Source of the DNA: RGIG4097 sp045613765
Lineage (GTDB): Bacteria > Bacillota > Clostridia > Christensenellales > CAG-917
Assembly: GCA_045613765.1 (NCBI GenBank)
Contig: JAZLBO010000013.1
Location: 1 to 49,784 of the forward strand
DNA: 49,784 nucleotides
Direction of reading: 5' to 3'
In this document: piece by piece, positions 49,509 through 49,784 of the stretch
Layout of the letters: each line of letters opens with the position of its first letter
Numbering within the stretch: position 1 is the first letter of the stretch
Program-made: the position numbers and the translations under genes
Notes under the pieces: model-generated
What the model was told of the DNA's origin: nothing
The model's database searches: none
What the model saw: only the letters and a program-made list of their open reading frames with translations

Positions 49509-49784
49509 TTATTCTGCGTCTTCTACAGCCACTGCCACGTCTTCTGAAGTTTCTGATTGGTCTGCTCTTTCTTCTTCCATCATTGCCTTGAGAAGTCTGC
49601 TATATCCACCACTGCCACGGCGTATGCAACGTGACACTCTTGAAAGTGTAGCACTTGAGATTTCTGTCTTTTGGATTACTTGATTGTATGTTGCACCATC
49701 AAGGAACATTTGTGCTGCTTCAACTCTTTGCTCCATCTTGTCAATTTCGGAATATGTGCAAAGATCGTCAAAGAAAATTGCCAC
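49509..49784 (-). CDS. yerC: YerC/YecD-type TrpR-related protein, 5' end cut by window edge
   Basis: The visible ~91 residues match the TrpR-like YerC/YecD family: FFDDLCTYSEIDKMEQR, then a helix-turn-helix (TYNQVIQKTEISSATLSRVS) and SRCIRRGSGGYSRLL, with an acidic tail of ~20 residues. Family members have roughly 20 more residues before this point, so the start lies outside the window and the GTG at the edge is not taken as the start. They are small putative DNA-binding regulators of unknown target. Confidence 0.88.
   Translation of the reverse strand: MAIFFDDLCTYSEIDKMEQRVEAAQMFLDGATYNQVIQKTEISSATLSRVSRCIRRGSGGYSRLLKAMMEEERADQSETSEDVAVAVEDAE

Overview
The window looks like a chromosome segment of a strictly anaerobic, fermentative Bacillota in the Clostridia sense, perhaps gut-associated. 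The reasons are a Rex regulator, two [FeFe] hydrogenases, an HdrABC-FlxABCD complex, ferredoxin, spoIIE next to tilS and hpt, and the tmk-holB-ricT order known from Bacillus and Clostridium. The genus cannot be named from the sequence alone. Most genes share one codon style; a more A+T-rich stretch at 18392-19075 stands apart.

Region 1 (1-18322) is one dense plus-strand run of 18 genes with very short gaps or overlaps, ending at a strong terminator. It starts with a redox and hydrogen sensing block: Rex, two thioredoxin-like [2Fe-2S] proteins, a PAS-bearing sensory-type [FeFe] hydrogenase and a PP2C/SpoIIE-type phosphatase. A metabolic block follows: a lactate-dehydrogenase-fold enzyme with the malate-specific arginine, a group B [FeFe] hydrogenase, fumarase, HdrB-HdrC-HdrA, FlxD-C-B-A, a soluble fumarate reductase-like FrdB-FrdA pair and a dicarboxylate/amino-acid exchanger of the family that contains succinate exporters. 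Together these encode oxaloacetate to malate to fumarate to succinate. The Hdr-Flx complex is in position to take NADH electrons and split them between fumarate and ferredoxin, and the hydrogenase could vent ferredoxin electrons as H2. This proposed bifurcating, membrane-anchor-free fumarate reductase is the main discovery candidate.

Region 2 (18392-31387) is mixed. It holds an unknown A+T-rich membrane protein, tRNA-Pro(CGG) beside proS, an XRE-type membrane regulator, an ABC exporter with a HAD phosphatase, tRNA-Gln(CTG), a DUF2804 protein, a DegV protein, a small ferredoxin, an alpha/beta hydrolase and a chromate-transporter pair. Arrays of tiny hairpins follow both tRNAs in the same orientation.

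Region 3 (31388-49784) is mostly housekeeping: serS, leuS, tmk-holB-ricT, a phosphohexomutase, a VanW protein, PHP-rmuC-cca-hpt, tilS, spoIIE and the end of a yerC-like gene. Three copies of a ~125-bp multi-hairpin element lie here; two abut the stop codons of serS and of the phosphohexomutase gene and look like their terminators. Several genes across regions 2 and 3 (degV, alpha/beta hydrolase, tilS, possibly chromate transporter and spoIIE) have a -10 box so close to the start codon, with no Shine-Dalgarno, that their mRNAs should be leaderless or nearly so.
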